DNA of 64,000 nt. Source: Telmatactis stephensoni. Lineage: Eukaryota > Cnidaria > Anthozoa > Actiniaria > Isophelliidae. A program made the position numbers and the translations under genes. Where the stretch lies: assembly GCA_029948255.1 (NCBI GenBank), contig JALIZF010001768.1, positions 186,001 to 250,000 on the forward strand, written 5' to 3'. The notes beneath the pieces are model-generated. The model was not told the origin of the DNA. It made no database searches and saw only the letters and a list, made by a program, of their open reading frames with translations. Shown here piece after piece: positions 1 through 13,400 of the stretch; the first letter of the stretch is position 1; each line of letters begins with the position of its first letter.

Positions 1-629
1 TTTGCTTAATTATTGCAAAAGGAAGTATACCTACAGGAAAACAAATTATATAGTTCCAGAATGGATCAAACTACATGCACGTATTTTAATTATCAGCTGG
101 AAACAAATAATAGTTCTAAAAGTTGTAAAACCTCAATGCAACTCCTTTAATAGCTACCTTGTTTATGAAGTTCCATAACTTCATCCCATCCTGTGAAAAA
201 ACAGAATTATCATTGATAAATATTGGTCAAATGTGTTTAGATAATCTAGCTCCAATTTCTATTGATTTAGGAAAGAATGCAAACCAAAGCTACAAAGTGA
301 GATGGAAATTCTGTTTATTGCATGATGAAATAAGCCCCAAGCATGATGAAATTTTGACCCCCAGAATCCTTTTTAAGTACCTTTTGTTCACTAATTACAA
401 CTAATGGATGAATGACAAGTTTTCAATAGAATATTCCTCTGGTTGAGAGCACATGGTGGTCAAACATTGATTACCAATTGAAGCAGATAATGAGATTCAT
501 CAGCTGTTTGAAACCCAGCAATTAGGATAATTTTGTCGTGGAAAATTGATGTCAATACTCAACATATCAGTTTTCACATGATCCAATATATTAATTCCAA
601 GCATGCTTCAATTACAGTATCATAGCTTT
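1..629. other. No gene seen; downstream flank of the minus-strand gene
   Basis: AT-rich sequence downstream of the minus-strand gene whose stop codon lies at 630-632. I see no exon with splice signals, no RNA gene and no clear repeat here. An 81-codon open frame at 159-404 has no recognisable content and is probably chance. Confidence 0.4.
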
Positions 630-3600
630 TTAATATAAACTCTCAATAAATTTTAGAGTCACTTCAACTTCACACAAATTGAGATCAGTTACAAGTTTAC
701 CTTTCATGAGAAAGTTGACTGCTTCCTCCAAGTCAAATTCATTGGGCATCTTTGGAGAGTGAATGGCTGAGTCACATGACCCAACACTGTTAACATCTAC
801 ACCACTATCACTATTGTACTGAAGTTCCTCTACACATAATAAATACAACAGTTTATAAAATGTCATACACATATATATACACTGTACATTGTGGAATGAA
901 TAACACATGTCAGCATGAGCAATGAAATTTGACTGAAGGTAGTCATATTATCAATTTGTATATGGTTTACAAACTGTATATCCTATTTGTGAATTTTTCT
1001 TGTCATTTAGCTTCCAACAATATTTAACTTATTGATCTTTAGAGGTGGTGATAATATAATTATAAGGGTTGACCCTGTGAAAATGACCTAAGTGTTCGAT
1101 GGATGTTATGAGATCAATTTTTCCAGCATAGGAAAGTTAATTATACCATTTTATACCATTGAAAAAATATCATCAAAAAGTCACTTAGGCCGTGTTCATG
1201 TGGAATCATTTAATTATATATATATTCAACTTCTTTGAAGCACACATTTTGCCACGCCTTCTTAGGTCAACTGACTATCCTTTCAGCAAAATCTTAATCA
1301 CATTAGAGGCAAATGCTTGACCACCCCTTTTTCTCCCCCAAAATTGTATTTAGTATTCCAAGTCCCTTGCTCTTGCATGGTTCATACTTAGAAGAGATTA
1401 TTTTCCAAAGAAAAATGTACAAATATCCTAACAAATTGCATCAGTTCTCACCTGTGCTTTTAGGTTTTGCTTTCAGAAGTGCATCTCTGTATGAGAAAAC
1501 TGATTTACTATCCACTTCAGAGCTTATAACTTTTTTACTATCCTTGTCTCTAATGTCAACATATTTCGAGTTCTCATTCTCAGACTCATTCTTTTCAATT
1601 TCACTGCCCTTTCCTTCCAGCTGTATTTTTGCTCCATGTTGAGAAATTGACTTTGCACCAAGTTTTCTATTGTGAACATTTCTAGGATTTTGTCTTTTAA
1701 AATTTTGTTTAATATTTTCCTCCTGAGTATCTTTTTTATTTTTTTGGTTAGAGTTGCTTCTTTCTCTGGTAGGCAACTCCTTCTTTTTCTTTCGATGAGA
1801 GCGCCTGTTCTGGGACTGCCATCCCTCATCTTCCCAGGCAGATAAATTAGATATATCTCCATCAATAGAGTCATCATTTTTATTTTCAGGTCTCATGAGA
1901 TTTCTTGGTTCTCCAGGACTTATTGCATCTTTATGACTAGTATTACTATCCAAAGATATTTCCATTTCTATTGGTGAATTTATTGAAATGTTACTAGAAT
2001 CATCAGTAGAAGCTCGAGTTTCATCATCATTTGATTTTTTAACAGTTTTGTTTAGATCCTTAGATGGCTCACAAGAAAGGAGTTTGATAGCAGATTGAAT
2101 TAGTTTGTCGGTAGACAGAGGATAACCAAAGGGTGGTGATGCATGATAATTGCTGATGGGTAATTCTGTAAACAAAATGAAATAGATCCTTTTGTTATAA
2201 AATATTTGTGACATAATGCACATGCTGATTGGCTGGCTACCTTGTTTATATCAGAGGACAGAGATACATGGATTCTCGAGGAAAAAATATAAATAAAGCA
2301 ATAGGCCATCACAGTTCACTTGGTGGTACAACAAATTATGACAACATCTCAGCAGAGAACTGATAGCAGTGCTAGCCTGGTACCCCACAGCACTGCTCAA
2401 CAAGTGTTGTCAATGGGTCTGACAACAGCAACAGTTAAGGACGTTCGCGGGAAAAAAAGTTTACCATGTTTTTTCCTTCATACTTCGCATGGTGAGATAA
2501 TGTCATCATAGAAGTTCAAAGAGCAAATAAAAAATGGGGGTCACCGTGCTCGTTGAGGAGTGAGGTGACATCAAAGTGCACCCACTTTCTCGTAGAAGAT
2601 CGCTTGCGCGCCAATCTATACGAGTCGAGCATAGAAGTAATTTTTTTGTAGAAAAACTAAATGGATTGCTCAATGCTTATTTACATGACCACTCAATAAT
2701 CCATGGAATTATATTATGTGAAAATATTTGTAAATACTTAAAAAATAGCTGTTGTTTTTAATTCGAATTGACAGTCATGAGCGATGCTTTTGCCGCGACT
2801 TCGCTCAAACTTGTCACCGAAATCCGTGTTTTTATTATGATTTTACCATAATATTTTTCTCAAATTTAGAATATTAACAGCCTATGTAATTCTTTGTCAA
2901 ACATTGAAATAAAAAGTGGGGGTCACCGTATTCGTTTCCGAGATATTGAGCCGTAAGAGCCGCAAAGTTTGCAAATTTGGCCGCCATCTTGAATACCGAG
3001 AGGAGACTGGGTCCAGTAGAATCTTTTCCATCCTTTTTTCTGCAGTTTTTCAACCTGAACGATTTTTTTTCCTCAGTAAAATTCCTTTTTTTAACTTTTT
3101 TTTATTTTTTTAAATAATTTCCATTTAAAAAAAATCGAAAAAGTCGTTACCGAAAAAAATTCTTTTAGGCCGCCATCTTGGATTTAGTCGAGGTAGCGCG
3201 CGCTAGCGTGCGCAGTAAAAGTGCGCGTGAACAATGCCCGCGAACGTCCTTATCAAGCTCAAATTGACCAGCACAGCATTCTGTAACATGGTAGCAACTA
3301 CAGCAAATGGAAGCAAAGTTCTCTACAAGCAACTCCTTTTCACACAGTTGATTCCCAAAGAAGAAGTAGCCTGCAGATGAGGCTGATAAAATAGTTGCTT
3401 ATGCCTCTGCACTAATGATAGAAATACTCTGGCAAATTTAGAGCACTTGAAAACAAGAGAAACACTTTGCCATGTGTCATGTTTCTGAGGTTGCTTTCAT
3501 TGCTCTAGATAAACAAAATGATAAAGATAACATTTTTACATCACACCATAAACACATTATAGTAGACATCCCTTTAGACCCTGTTTATATGATTAGGTGA

Positions 3601-6600
3601 GTTGTCCCTAGCTGGTAGCCAGGACAACTCTTTTGTTTCAGAGCCCTCAAGTAAAAGAAAACAAAAGAGTTATCTCAGCCACCAGGGACAACTTGCCTTC
3701 ATATAAACAGCACCTAAGAAATACATCATGAACTTACCATTAGGATCACTAGCATCTGGATATTTCTTGTTTTCAGATCCTTTACTTTCTAGCCGAGTTT
3801 CATTGACATTCATTGTTTTAACATCACAATGAGATGATGAATTTTCCACAGTACTATCAGAAATCATTTTAGTTGAAGTAAAATTCGATAAAACAGAAAT
3901 ATCTGCAACCATTGTCTTATTCATTTTTACAACTCTTGAAGCACTTCCATCAGAATCTAATAACTTATTTTCTATACAAACATTTGAGTCTTTATCTTGT
4001 TCACTAGTTGGCTTCATCTCTTCATTACATATACTTTGAGCTGTAGTACTCATAGTTTTCTTCTTCTTTTTCTTAGATTTCTTTTTATTTGATTTACTAG
4101 GAGTACCAGTCAATTCATCAATATTGATTGAATCTTTAGAAATATCAAGAATAATATCTTTGATATCGAGGTCTTTAGGTTTGATATTAGTAGCAATACT
4201 GTCCATGTGATCAGGAAGTAGTTTTTCTTTATTGTTGAGAGTTGGTGGTGGTATTGAGAAAAGCTCTCCAGAAACTAGTCCTCTGGCCTTAGTTCTGTAC
4301 ATGTCAAACTGCTTTTTGGGAAATGCAGCAAGTTGTCGAGCCATTTCTTTTATTTCACCAACCTACCAAAAAATCAGAACTCAAAATCAGCTATAATCAG
4401 CTATAAATTTACCATTACAACATAATTGTAACTCAATACACCCATATTCCAGGCAATCTGTCTGGTCCGTAACAACACCAGCATGTCGTAACACAATAAA
4501 TGTTACATTTAGTTAGTTTTTGAATTTGAACATGTAGGTATTTATTTACATGTTTCATACATGCTGGTGTTATATTACAGACCAGACAGATTGTCTGGAA
4601 AATGGGTGTACATGCATTGAGTTACAATTATGTTGTAATGGCATTAATAACAGATTATCTTCTGCTAGGTGATCTTTGTGTTTGCATCGACGTCACCAAG
4701 CCAGGCTCCCTGTGACCAGAAACCTTATGTTAATCCTGGATTAATATGAATCTAGACCCAGTAAGCCTGACCCTAGTGTCTGGGATTATGTATAGATCAT
4801 GCAATAGAGATGACCATAAGGAATCAAATGGTAGATGACCATAAGTATTTCCTTGATATAACTTTAGTCAAACATCTTTGCTTTAAGAAAAAGCCTGGGT
4901 GTATAAATTATGATTGTACCCATTTGCATGCATGTACTTAATCTACTGTGGTAGATGCACAACCCACCATCAGGATGTGTCATTGCCACCGGGCTGGTAA
5001 AATAGTGGCTGTATTTATACTAGAGATGAATAATTCATCCCAACGAATCAATTCAAAGGATTTGATTTGTCTAGATATAAATTTGAAGACGGACAGTTTC
5101 ACATGAAGGCTAGAAACATCCCACAATTGTCTAGTAATTCAGCAAATAGCCCATCATTTGGACATGTTTTTAGATGGTGTATTCAGATGGTATAAGACAA
5201 ATAATTCATCCTGTGTCCGAATTTATATTGAGACGATTTATGTGTCTGACAAAAATAATTCGTCTGCATGAGCAATTCGTCTCCAGTGTAAATACAGCCT
5301 GGCAGTATCTGCTTGAAATTGAGCATACATGTATCCTTTTTGCACTGACTATATATACATTTTTTTCAGTCATACTTGTTCTGCTAGTGTGAAAAAGTTG
5401 CTCTATTTCAACTATTGAATGGAGAAGCAAAATGATAATTGATAGCCATCCTTGGATTAGGGCAATAGAACTAATAGTGATGCAGCGTTTATCCTTTTTT
5501 GCACAGTATTTCTATAATTTCATTTCTCTGTTTTGATATTTCAGTTACTGGCATTTTCACTATTTTTGAAGAGGGAGGGGGAAGGGAAGGGGTTTCCCCT
5601 ACATTTCCATATTGTGGTTTGAAATTAATTTTGGCTTCAAAATTTCAAATCAAGCTGATTTTTTCCTCCGATGTCTTATAATCATTATCATAATCTAGGA
5701 CAACAGCAAATAAAAATCAAACTAAACAATTTCAAACCAAAACATATATAGCAATTTTTTATCTAACCCAAAATCTTTCCTTTAATTGGCTGATGAAAGA
5801 TACGGTACACTATTAATATTGAAGTGCCTAATTCCTTAACACTACAATAACAATTTCACCAAATTAAAAACTAAAGAAGTCTAAAATTTCCTTCTGATAG
5901 TTTGTCGATAAAATAAACAATTTAAATATTAAACTCGACATGTTTTTAAAATCCAATGAAAAACGCCGAGGTTCAAAGGTGAACACAGTTCTTTTTTCGG
6001 CCAGAATGACGCAACTTGAAATTTCTTGAAACGCACTCAAATAATTCCACAATGTTATCAAAATGTTGTCAAAAACAATAAAAAATCGTGGATTTCTCGT
6101 CAAGAACGGTAACATTTAAGACACTTAAATGCCAGTAACAGTAAGCGAAATTCAATTTACTACTACAATTCAATTTAGGAACACAAAGCGCGTACGTTTG
6201 CACGTACAAAACTGAGCCGTCTTTGTGCTGAGTTTTTAGCCACAGAAATTCTAGGCCTGACAGAGAAACATATCTTTGAGAGAAAGCAAAATTGGCTCCA
6301 AAAATGCCCCAATTTTCCTTCTGTGGATAACAGGAATAAGTTTTCATTACGCCAGAATACTGACCTGGACCACGTTGTACAATGATGATTACTGAGCAAA
6401 CTTGGGTTGTATAAAATTGGAGGAGGTAAAGGCTTAGGCAACACGCTTGTAAGTGTTATAGGCTTCCTTGATATATACGACGTTAGATCGATTTGTTGTG
6501 GAGGTGGGTCTCCGAGAGCTACGTTGAGATTAGTGTATTCTATTTCTTTTCTTTTATACTCGTGGCAAAGGCCAAGTGAGGGGATTGCATAATAAATCCA

Positions 6601-7007
6601 CACGTCACATGCCTGCCCCTTGTTGAATATTAATTACCCGATGGTTGTTTTAGAAACGACAGCCAGCTAAACAAACTACCATGCTCACGAAAGAGCCTTA
6701 AGCTTCCAAGTTTTCACGGCGGAAACATAAACACAGACAATGAGGACATCAATAAACGCAGAAAATAAATCTTCAAAAATGGCGTTACTTGGTTTCATGG
6801 CAACCGAGATCTTCAAAATGATACAAACCAGACACGATTTTTCCAACTTACCCGCTCTGTTTCCACAGTTTTTGGGATATTGTCGTACAGTTCGAGGAAT
6901 TCGTCAACCTCATCTGCTCTCAGAGCAACTGCGAGTTCAAATGCAATAGATATTTCGTCGTCCTTTAGTGCGCAATTTTCTAAAATATTTTCTTGTTTTT
7001 CTGCCAT
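630..7007 (-). CDS. Six-exon gene, low-complexity basic/acidic protein of unknown function
   Basis: I do not recognise this protein. Exons on the minus strand: 7007-6852, 6558-6365, a possible 13-nt microexon 4709-4697, 4362-3738, 2165-1452 and 829-630. The five large exons have AG/GT borders. The 6558-6365 exon ends in phase 2 while the 4362 exon opens in phase 0, so something of length 1 modulo 3 must lie between; the microexon has AG/GT borders and fits exactly. The sum is 1,902 nt, 633 aa. Visible content: an acidic N-terminus (MAEKQENILENC...), a proline-rich stretch (PKPLPPPILYNPS), a lysine block after SKSNKK in the long middle exon, long S/T/N/E-rich stretches, the basic patch WQSQNRRSHRKKKKE, and SYRDALLKAKPK near the C-terminus. 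No catalytic motif, signal peptide or membrane segment is seen. It is probably nuclear, judging only from the basic patches. It is head-to-head with SART3, so a shared promoter is likely. Confidence 0.6.
1064..1211. mobile_element. MITE, family 'AAGGGTT', copy 1 (intronic)
   Basis: A short foldback whose ends pair (…CTGTGAAAATGACCTAAGTG against CACTTAGGCCGTGTTCATG…). It shares its whole middle (TTAATTATACCATTTTATACC and following) with the copy at 13226-13375. No coding capacity. It lies in the last intron of the minus-strand gene. Confidence 0.6.
2438..3250. mobile_element. 813-bp non-autonomous TIR transposon flanked by TA
   Basis: The ends are perfect 14-bp inverted repeats, AGGACGTTCGCGGG and CCCGCGAACGTCCT, each abutted by TA as expected for a Tc1/mariner-type TA duplication. 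Inside, the motif GGGGGTCACCGT occurs twice in direct orientation (about 2537 and 2919). No transposase frame is seen. Removing the element and one TA joins the flanks into one open frame across the site. Confidence 0.75.
3577..3714. mobile_element. Small TA-flanked foldback MITE
   Basis: The left end (GACCCTGTTTATATGATTAGG) pairs with the right end (…TCATATAAACAGCACC), and AGTTGTCCCT pairs with AGGGACAACT further in. TA abuts both ends. No coding capacity. The element ends 24 bp from the donor edge of the exon whose border is at 3738. Confidence 0.6.
4411..4641. mobile_element. Foldback MITE in intron of the minus-strand gene
   Basis: About 60-bp arms pair: ACCATTACAACATAATTGTA at the left and its complement at the right, followed by the pair CAGACAGATTG / CAATCTGTCTG and by CACCAGCATG / CATGCTGGTG. 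No ORF. It sits between the exon starting at 4362 and the proposed microexon at 4697-4709. Confidence 0.6.
5007..5299. mobile_element. Degenerate inverted-repeat element
   Basis: The ends are imperfect inverted repeats: GGCTGTATTTATACTAGAGA at the left against the complement of …TCTCCAGTGTAAATACAGCC at the right. The middle holds further diverged AATTCATC/AATTCGTC repeats. No coding potential. Confidence 0.45.
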
Positions 7008-7480
7008 CTTGCCAACTCCATGTCGGTGACACGCTTGTCATCAAAAAATATATTCGCACATGCGCAGTTATTTTGGGGGCGTCGAAGGGGTGTCAGAGGG
7101 GTGGGGTAGAGTTACTTTTGGACTATAAAATATTATATCAAAAAGGGAAATATTTAATGGAATTTGTAGTTGGAGATTTGCTTTGATTTTTGGACGGAAT
7201 CATTTCAAAGCTAAAAAAGCACTTGATTTTGGAAAACCAATGTATTCAAAATCTCAAAAATGTACAAGCCGAAACTATTACTAGTATAAATTGTATCTGT
7301 TATATGTTAGAATGCTTTACTGAATTGGAAATTGTAACTGTAACACCCGTAAGATTTTTAGTGAAAGTTCGAAAGAACATCGGGCTAAATAAGGTACGTA
7401 AAAATATAAAAATTGAAATGATTATTTTTCAGTACCAGCCTTCGCGCATTCTTAGGACCACAATCCCTTGCGAATTCAAA
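7008..7480. promoter_or_regulatory. Shared head-to-head promoter region
   Basis: This 473-bp gap separates the start codons of the minus-strand gene (ATG ending at 7007) and SART3 (ATG at 7481). With no other gene between, it must hold the core promoters and 5' UTRs of both. I see no TATA box that I would trust. The bidirectional role is inferred from the layout. Confidence 0.45.
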
Positions 7481-10400
7481 ATGGCGGAAAATACGAAGAT
7501 GGAAGATGACGAGAAAACGTCAGGCGAGCAAATGGAGGACGACGTTGAAAGCTCAGAGGAAGAAGACATGGACCAAGACGAAGACCAAGAATCAGAGGAA
7601 GAAACCGAAAAAGTTGTTGACCCAGAAATTCATAAACTTGAGCTGGAAGTAAGAGAATTTAAATGTTTTGGTTGTGATAATTTGGAATTTATATATTCAC
7701 GTGCATGTATACAAGTTTGTGTTCGGAATAATTAACTTACTTCGGTATTAGACACTCTATAGAAGCTACCACTACTATTAATAACTGTTTATTTAAGTGT
7801 CCAAGTCTACTAGCGCTTGTGCACTAATTGGGGGACACTGTACTCAGTGTACTCTCTCACACACTACCTCTAAGCTTAATTAGCTTAAGTATTTTGCAAA
7901 TAAGTTAATCACTCGACTCACATGTTGATTTTTGCCGAGGGAGGAAAAACCGGAGAAAAAACCCTCGTGGCATGGTAGAGAACAACACATCAAACAAACT
8001 TAATTCACATATGATCCAGGCGCTCGAGCTGGGACTCGAACCCGGACCACAGCGGTGAAAGGCCAGCGCTCTAACCGCTCGGCCAACCATGCCACCCGAG
8101 TGTTTACTGTTTACTAATATAGGAACCTTATATCTTTTGGTAATGTTTGTTGTTTGAAAGCGTGGAGTCATTAAACGCCTAGCTACCATTGTTAGTGTGT
8201 ATATGGCTGTCATTCCATCTTTATTTCTTAGAGGTTAGATAAGGTTACAAAATTAAAGGTACGTCTTTCAGTAAAAAGATTGAAAAATGTCAATTAGAGA
8301 CTTGTAAATAGTTTCCGTCGTGCAGAGATCCTCTGTTTTATCTAAAGCTTTGTGTCTGTGAATGATCCTTGGGGGCCTGGACCTAAGTGCACTTCATTGT
8401 AAATTTCCTTGATTTTACAAATTAGAAATTTAGTGGACTATTCTTGCACTCTGGCATAATTTTTCTTATTATATTCATTGGCAATGATGAGGTTAGGCCA
8501 AGGTGCTCTAATACCACCATGAGGGAAGCACCTGTTCCCAGTGGCAAGGAGATAATGGTGGGAGAAGAGGGTGAGAGGAAACTACAGTGTAGCCACACTC
8601 AAGTAGCAAGGATCACACTGAGCCACGTCACAATGAAGCCACGTGCCCGCCTTGCAGCAAAGGGGAGGACATCCCTTCTTAAAAATGGGAATCATGGGAC
8701 CTCTAGGTCCAAACTTCCCAAGCATTTACCAGGTCTGTGCGTCAGACCAGAAGGCAAGAAACGTTAGTCAGTGTCTCAAAGGGCATACAATTGTATAGCT
8801 GGAATTCATGACTTGCCATGCAGCTTAAAGACTGTATAAGGTGGTAGAGGATACCATTCTTAGCAGGAACTGTAGCTGCACTGATGTTGAAGTTGTGACT
8901 TGAGACTAACTTGCTACCAGGAGGATTTGGCAAAGCCAAGAGGTCAGTAGTGACCAAGATAAGGGCAAGCTTGACTGCAGGATAAACAGAGGGTCAGGTG
9001 AATTTTCCCAGCATGCTAAGTATGCTAGTGTAGCCTCCATTATTTACACAGGTGGAGTTGCTATCATGTCAAATGTGCATAAAACACCCTTGACAAAATG
9101 GATTGGTTTTGGATGCTTTGATGTGAACCCTTAAGCAGAAGGAGTCAGTAGCAGAGTCCATGGAAATGTTGCTGACTTTTAGATACTGAGCTGAGGAAAA
9201 CTGGCCAGGTTTGGTAGTGTGAACTCAGAAGTTTGAAAGCAGCCCAAAACATATGTACAGTGCTCAAAGATAACCAAATTCAGAGATTTATGATCAATCA
9301 GAATGATTTCATCTATAACCAGATGATATTCACGTTGTGCTGGACATGCTTGATCACTCGCACAACTCTTTGTAATTGAGGGCAATTAACTAAATGGTCT
9401 TTGAACCCTTGTTCATTGTGCATGGCTCTGACCAATAAGCACACCTTGATTGAGGTGTGCTGAACTGAACAGGACAGGAACAAAGTGAAGAGATGGAGAG
9501 TCCACTCATCTGCAGGACAGGGTGAACCAGATGTACATGTATGCACTCTGCCTAGCTGATGACAAAACTCTACAAATTTGCACTTGGCAGTAGCATACAT
9601 GTAGGATCATCTGGTGGAAGGGTCAAGGCCTTGTCCTAAGAACTTTGGAATATGTATGATTAGCATAGATGATTTTAAATCTTGTTTACTCTCACTGTAG
9701 GTCAAAGTTTCTAAATAGATCAGTGAGACAGTCATTCAATTAGAACTGTACTTTTTTTTTGTCTAGGACCCCTCTAGGGGATATAAACTTCAAGCTTTTT
9801 ATAGACCCATTTCATTTATTCCCTCACTAGAGGACCAAACAATGGTTGTTGAGTCTATTGAGAATTGATAACTTTTGTCATGCAAACATTTTTCATTGTT
9901 TTGACCTCCAGTCAGGGAATAAGTGAAATGGGTCTATTCACACTTTTGTTTTCTTAGGTCCAAGCAAACCCTTACAAGTATGATGCCCACATTCAGCTTA
10001 TTAGTCTTCTACGACCATCAGGTGACTTGGACAAACTTAGAGAGGCAAGAGAAAACATGAGCAAGATATTCCCATTAACTGAAGGTTTGAAAAATAAAAT
10101 AGAAATTATAGCCCATCTTGTATTCACCTGTAATGACTTGGATGTCCTTTTCAGAATTATGGCTTGAGTGGATAAGAGATGAGCTTCCCTTAGCTTGTTT
10201 GCCAGAGCACAAGAAAACTATTATTTCTTTCTTTGAAAGCGGAGTTAAAGACTACCAATGTAAGTGGAATTATTTCTGAACAAAATAGAACTTCATCTTT
10301 GAAATTTAAAGTTTTACAGATAAAGATAACTTAACATTTGATCAAAAATTACTTAAGCCAGTTAATACCGTTTTATCATGAATTGTGTTATGAGAGAGTG

Positions 10401-13400
10401 TGTAATATTTTGTCCATTTTGTAGTAAGAGTAGAGGAGATTTTAGATATGATCACTGCATGGTTAAAGTCCCTATCACCCCTAGCCAGGAACTTCATAAA
10501 TCATTTCTTTGTGAATGGAAAATCTGGCTTGTTAAATATTTCTTGATACACACATTTCCCTTCAGAGAAATTAAGCATTCAAAATTAGAAAATGCAAATG
10601 AGATGACGTCAACCCAGGAATTTGATGCCACATTTTGTTTCAAATTTTCAAACAGGTGCATAAGGGTAAGGAGTAAATATGTCCATAGTGTGTAGTTTAG
10701 CACAGAAAACCTTTTCCAAAAGGTAAAATATTTGTAATAATTGCTTATAGTCATGTTTTGTATATTTAATAATTCCTGGGTTGACGTCATCTCATTTGCA
10801 TTTTTTCATTTTGAATGCTTAATTTCTCTGAAGGGAAATGTATATATCAGGAAATATTTAACAAGGTAGATTTTCCATTCACAAAGAAATGATTTATGAA
10901 GTTCCTGGCTAGGGGTGATAGGGACTTTAAATACATGTAGCATTTCAGATGTTTTGAGGCATGGCACAGAATTGTGAAAGTCTATTTCTAAGATTTCCCA
11001 AAAAGATTTCATTCTATAAAATTTTGCAATACATGAATGTAAGATCCTAATGTTATTTGCTTATTTTAGCTGTTAAACTGTGGATTGAATACTGTCAGTT
11101 TATGATGGATAACATGGAAGGAGATGATGGTATTACAAATGTGAGAGATGTTTTTGAGAAGGCCATCACTGCAGCTGGACTTCATGTCACTGAGGTATTT
11201 ATAACTGCAATATTGCATCAATATTGCAGGGATGGACACATGGTGCAACTGTGCATTTGCATGCAAATTTGAAAAATGTCGCAGGAAATGTTGCATCAAT
11301 CATCATTGTGTCTGCTGGGCCTTAACTGCTTATACTATACACACAGGTATAGTCCACAATCTCTAGACTACCAGTTCAGTTATATGCTGATATACACTGT
11401 GAGGAGGCTACTCTTTGTGGTGAGGCTCACAAAACCTTTTAGTTTGCCTTGTCATACATGATAAGGTTTATGCTTTATGCTTTATGGATGTAGCCTTTTT
11501 GCTTCCTGCTATTGTTCTTTGATGAAACGTCACCAGTTGGAGTGCTCCAAATAGTCACGTGAGTCAACCGAAATTCAAAACATGATCAATCGGTGGTGCT
11601 AACAGTTGAGTGATTTCGGTAGTATATCTCAAAAGTTGGCTATTGAGTCACTAATGCACCCATATTTAGTGAAGTGATAAGAGAGACTAAGACTGCAGTT
11701 ACATTTCACATGTTATCTTTGCAACATATAGCAACTGTACCTATGTAGACTTTTTAGTACATGGTAGAAATTATACATTTGCTATGTACTTATTGACTGA
11801 GTGAGCGGGCCAGATGGGAAAATATTTGGCTTGAGGTCACGCCATAGGGACTGAGCACAGCATGTACATATATGTACATTTATGTCTTTTTGTTAGGGTT
11901 CATCAATTTGGGATGGTTACAGAGATTTTGAGATGGCTATTCTTGATTCATTTGAGGTAAGAGGCAAATAAAAAAAAGGCTAATGTTATACTTTGAAATC
12001 GCGGGGAGTGGTTACCCAGTCTCCTGAGCCAGAGGCTCATGTATCAAGCGTTCGAAGGTGTGCCCTCTACCCCCTCTCTCCATCAGTGCTCTGTTTTAAG
12101 GGTATTTAAAGCTAATTAAAGCTACATCGGAAAGGAAAGAAGTTGAAACAAGGATGTGAAATCACTGGGGATTGAACTTGGGACCTCTCGCACTGAAGGC
12201 CGTACACTAACCAACTGTGCCATCCTTGCTCCATACTATTTATTTGATAAATGAATGAAAACAATGGATGAATGAATAGAAGATCAGGATAGTTATGCCC
12301 CACAAATATGTACATGTGTATTAATTGTAGTTTATTTGTGCATAAATTTACCCTGACCATAAAATGTCCTTAATTGCCTAAAAATGGCCTGCTTATCAAA
12401 ACAGCAACAACATTTGCCATCTTGTGGCTGGGCAATAATTATTTGTGCATTACATTGTAAATGTCTCCCCAATTAGTAGGGTACTAGTGCCTGGCTATAA
12501 GATTTGAGATGTTGATAAAGTTATTAATTATTAATAATCATTAATTGTTTTATTTTGTTATTTGTTATAGCAAATGATGACAGAAGATAATAAAGAAACT
12601 ATGGAAGAGAAAATGTGAGTGACATAAATTTGTGCAATAATCATATATTATATGATAAATACTATTAATATTCTTCCTTCCACCCATCCATCCATTCTCT
12701 ATCATAATTACTTATATTTGCAGCGAATCTCAAAAGGAAAGGGTAAAGTCATTGTTTAGACGACAGGTTGCTGTTCCATTGTTAGGTAAGCCATGTAGGT
12801 ATAAAAACAAAAGCATGTACACTAGCTGTACAGGTCATTATAAATGTGTACAGTATGTGATGCTGTAAAATGTTACTCTCTATTGTAGTGGGATAAAGTT
12901 GATATTTTATGAGTGGCAAGCTTACTGTGCCATATGCACAGAGTGAGTGTATCATGCAGTAATGTTGATAAAATATTTGAAATTCTGTTGTAACCACACA
13001 GTGCAGTGACCATGCCATTTTCCCAGTTATACAAAATCAGCTCTAGTAATATTAGTCACAATTCCTGCATACAGGTTTGCAGGGAACAATGAGAGATTTT
13101 GAAGACTGGTTAGATGAAGAAGACGAGATACCAGAAGCCGTTGAACAAGCTCATGAGAAAGCAGTAGCTAAACTAGAAGAAATAGTTCCATATGAAGATA
13201 CTCTTGTAAGTGCACTTTTAAAATTGAAGGGTTTCCTGTGAAAAAGACCTAAGTGACTTTTTGATGGATGTCCAGACATTGATTTTTCAGTAAAGGAAAG
13301 TTAATTATACCATTTTATACCATTGAAAAAGTATCATCAAAAAAGTCACTTAGGCCATTTTCACATGGAACCCTTCCAAATAGTCAATAAGTTTGTAATT

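Noticed and set aside
8024..8097. tRNA gene candidate (also at 52213-52293, 54100-54176, 61150-61225, 12150-12232)
   Set aside because: Boxes A and B are present, but acceptor stems do not close and conserved SINE tails follow, so these are SINE heads.
10378..10790. Open frames on both strands at 10.4-10.8 kb
   Set aside because: They fall inside a foldback MITE; mirrored frames come from the inverted arms.
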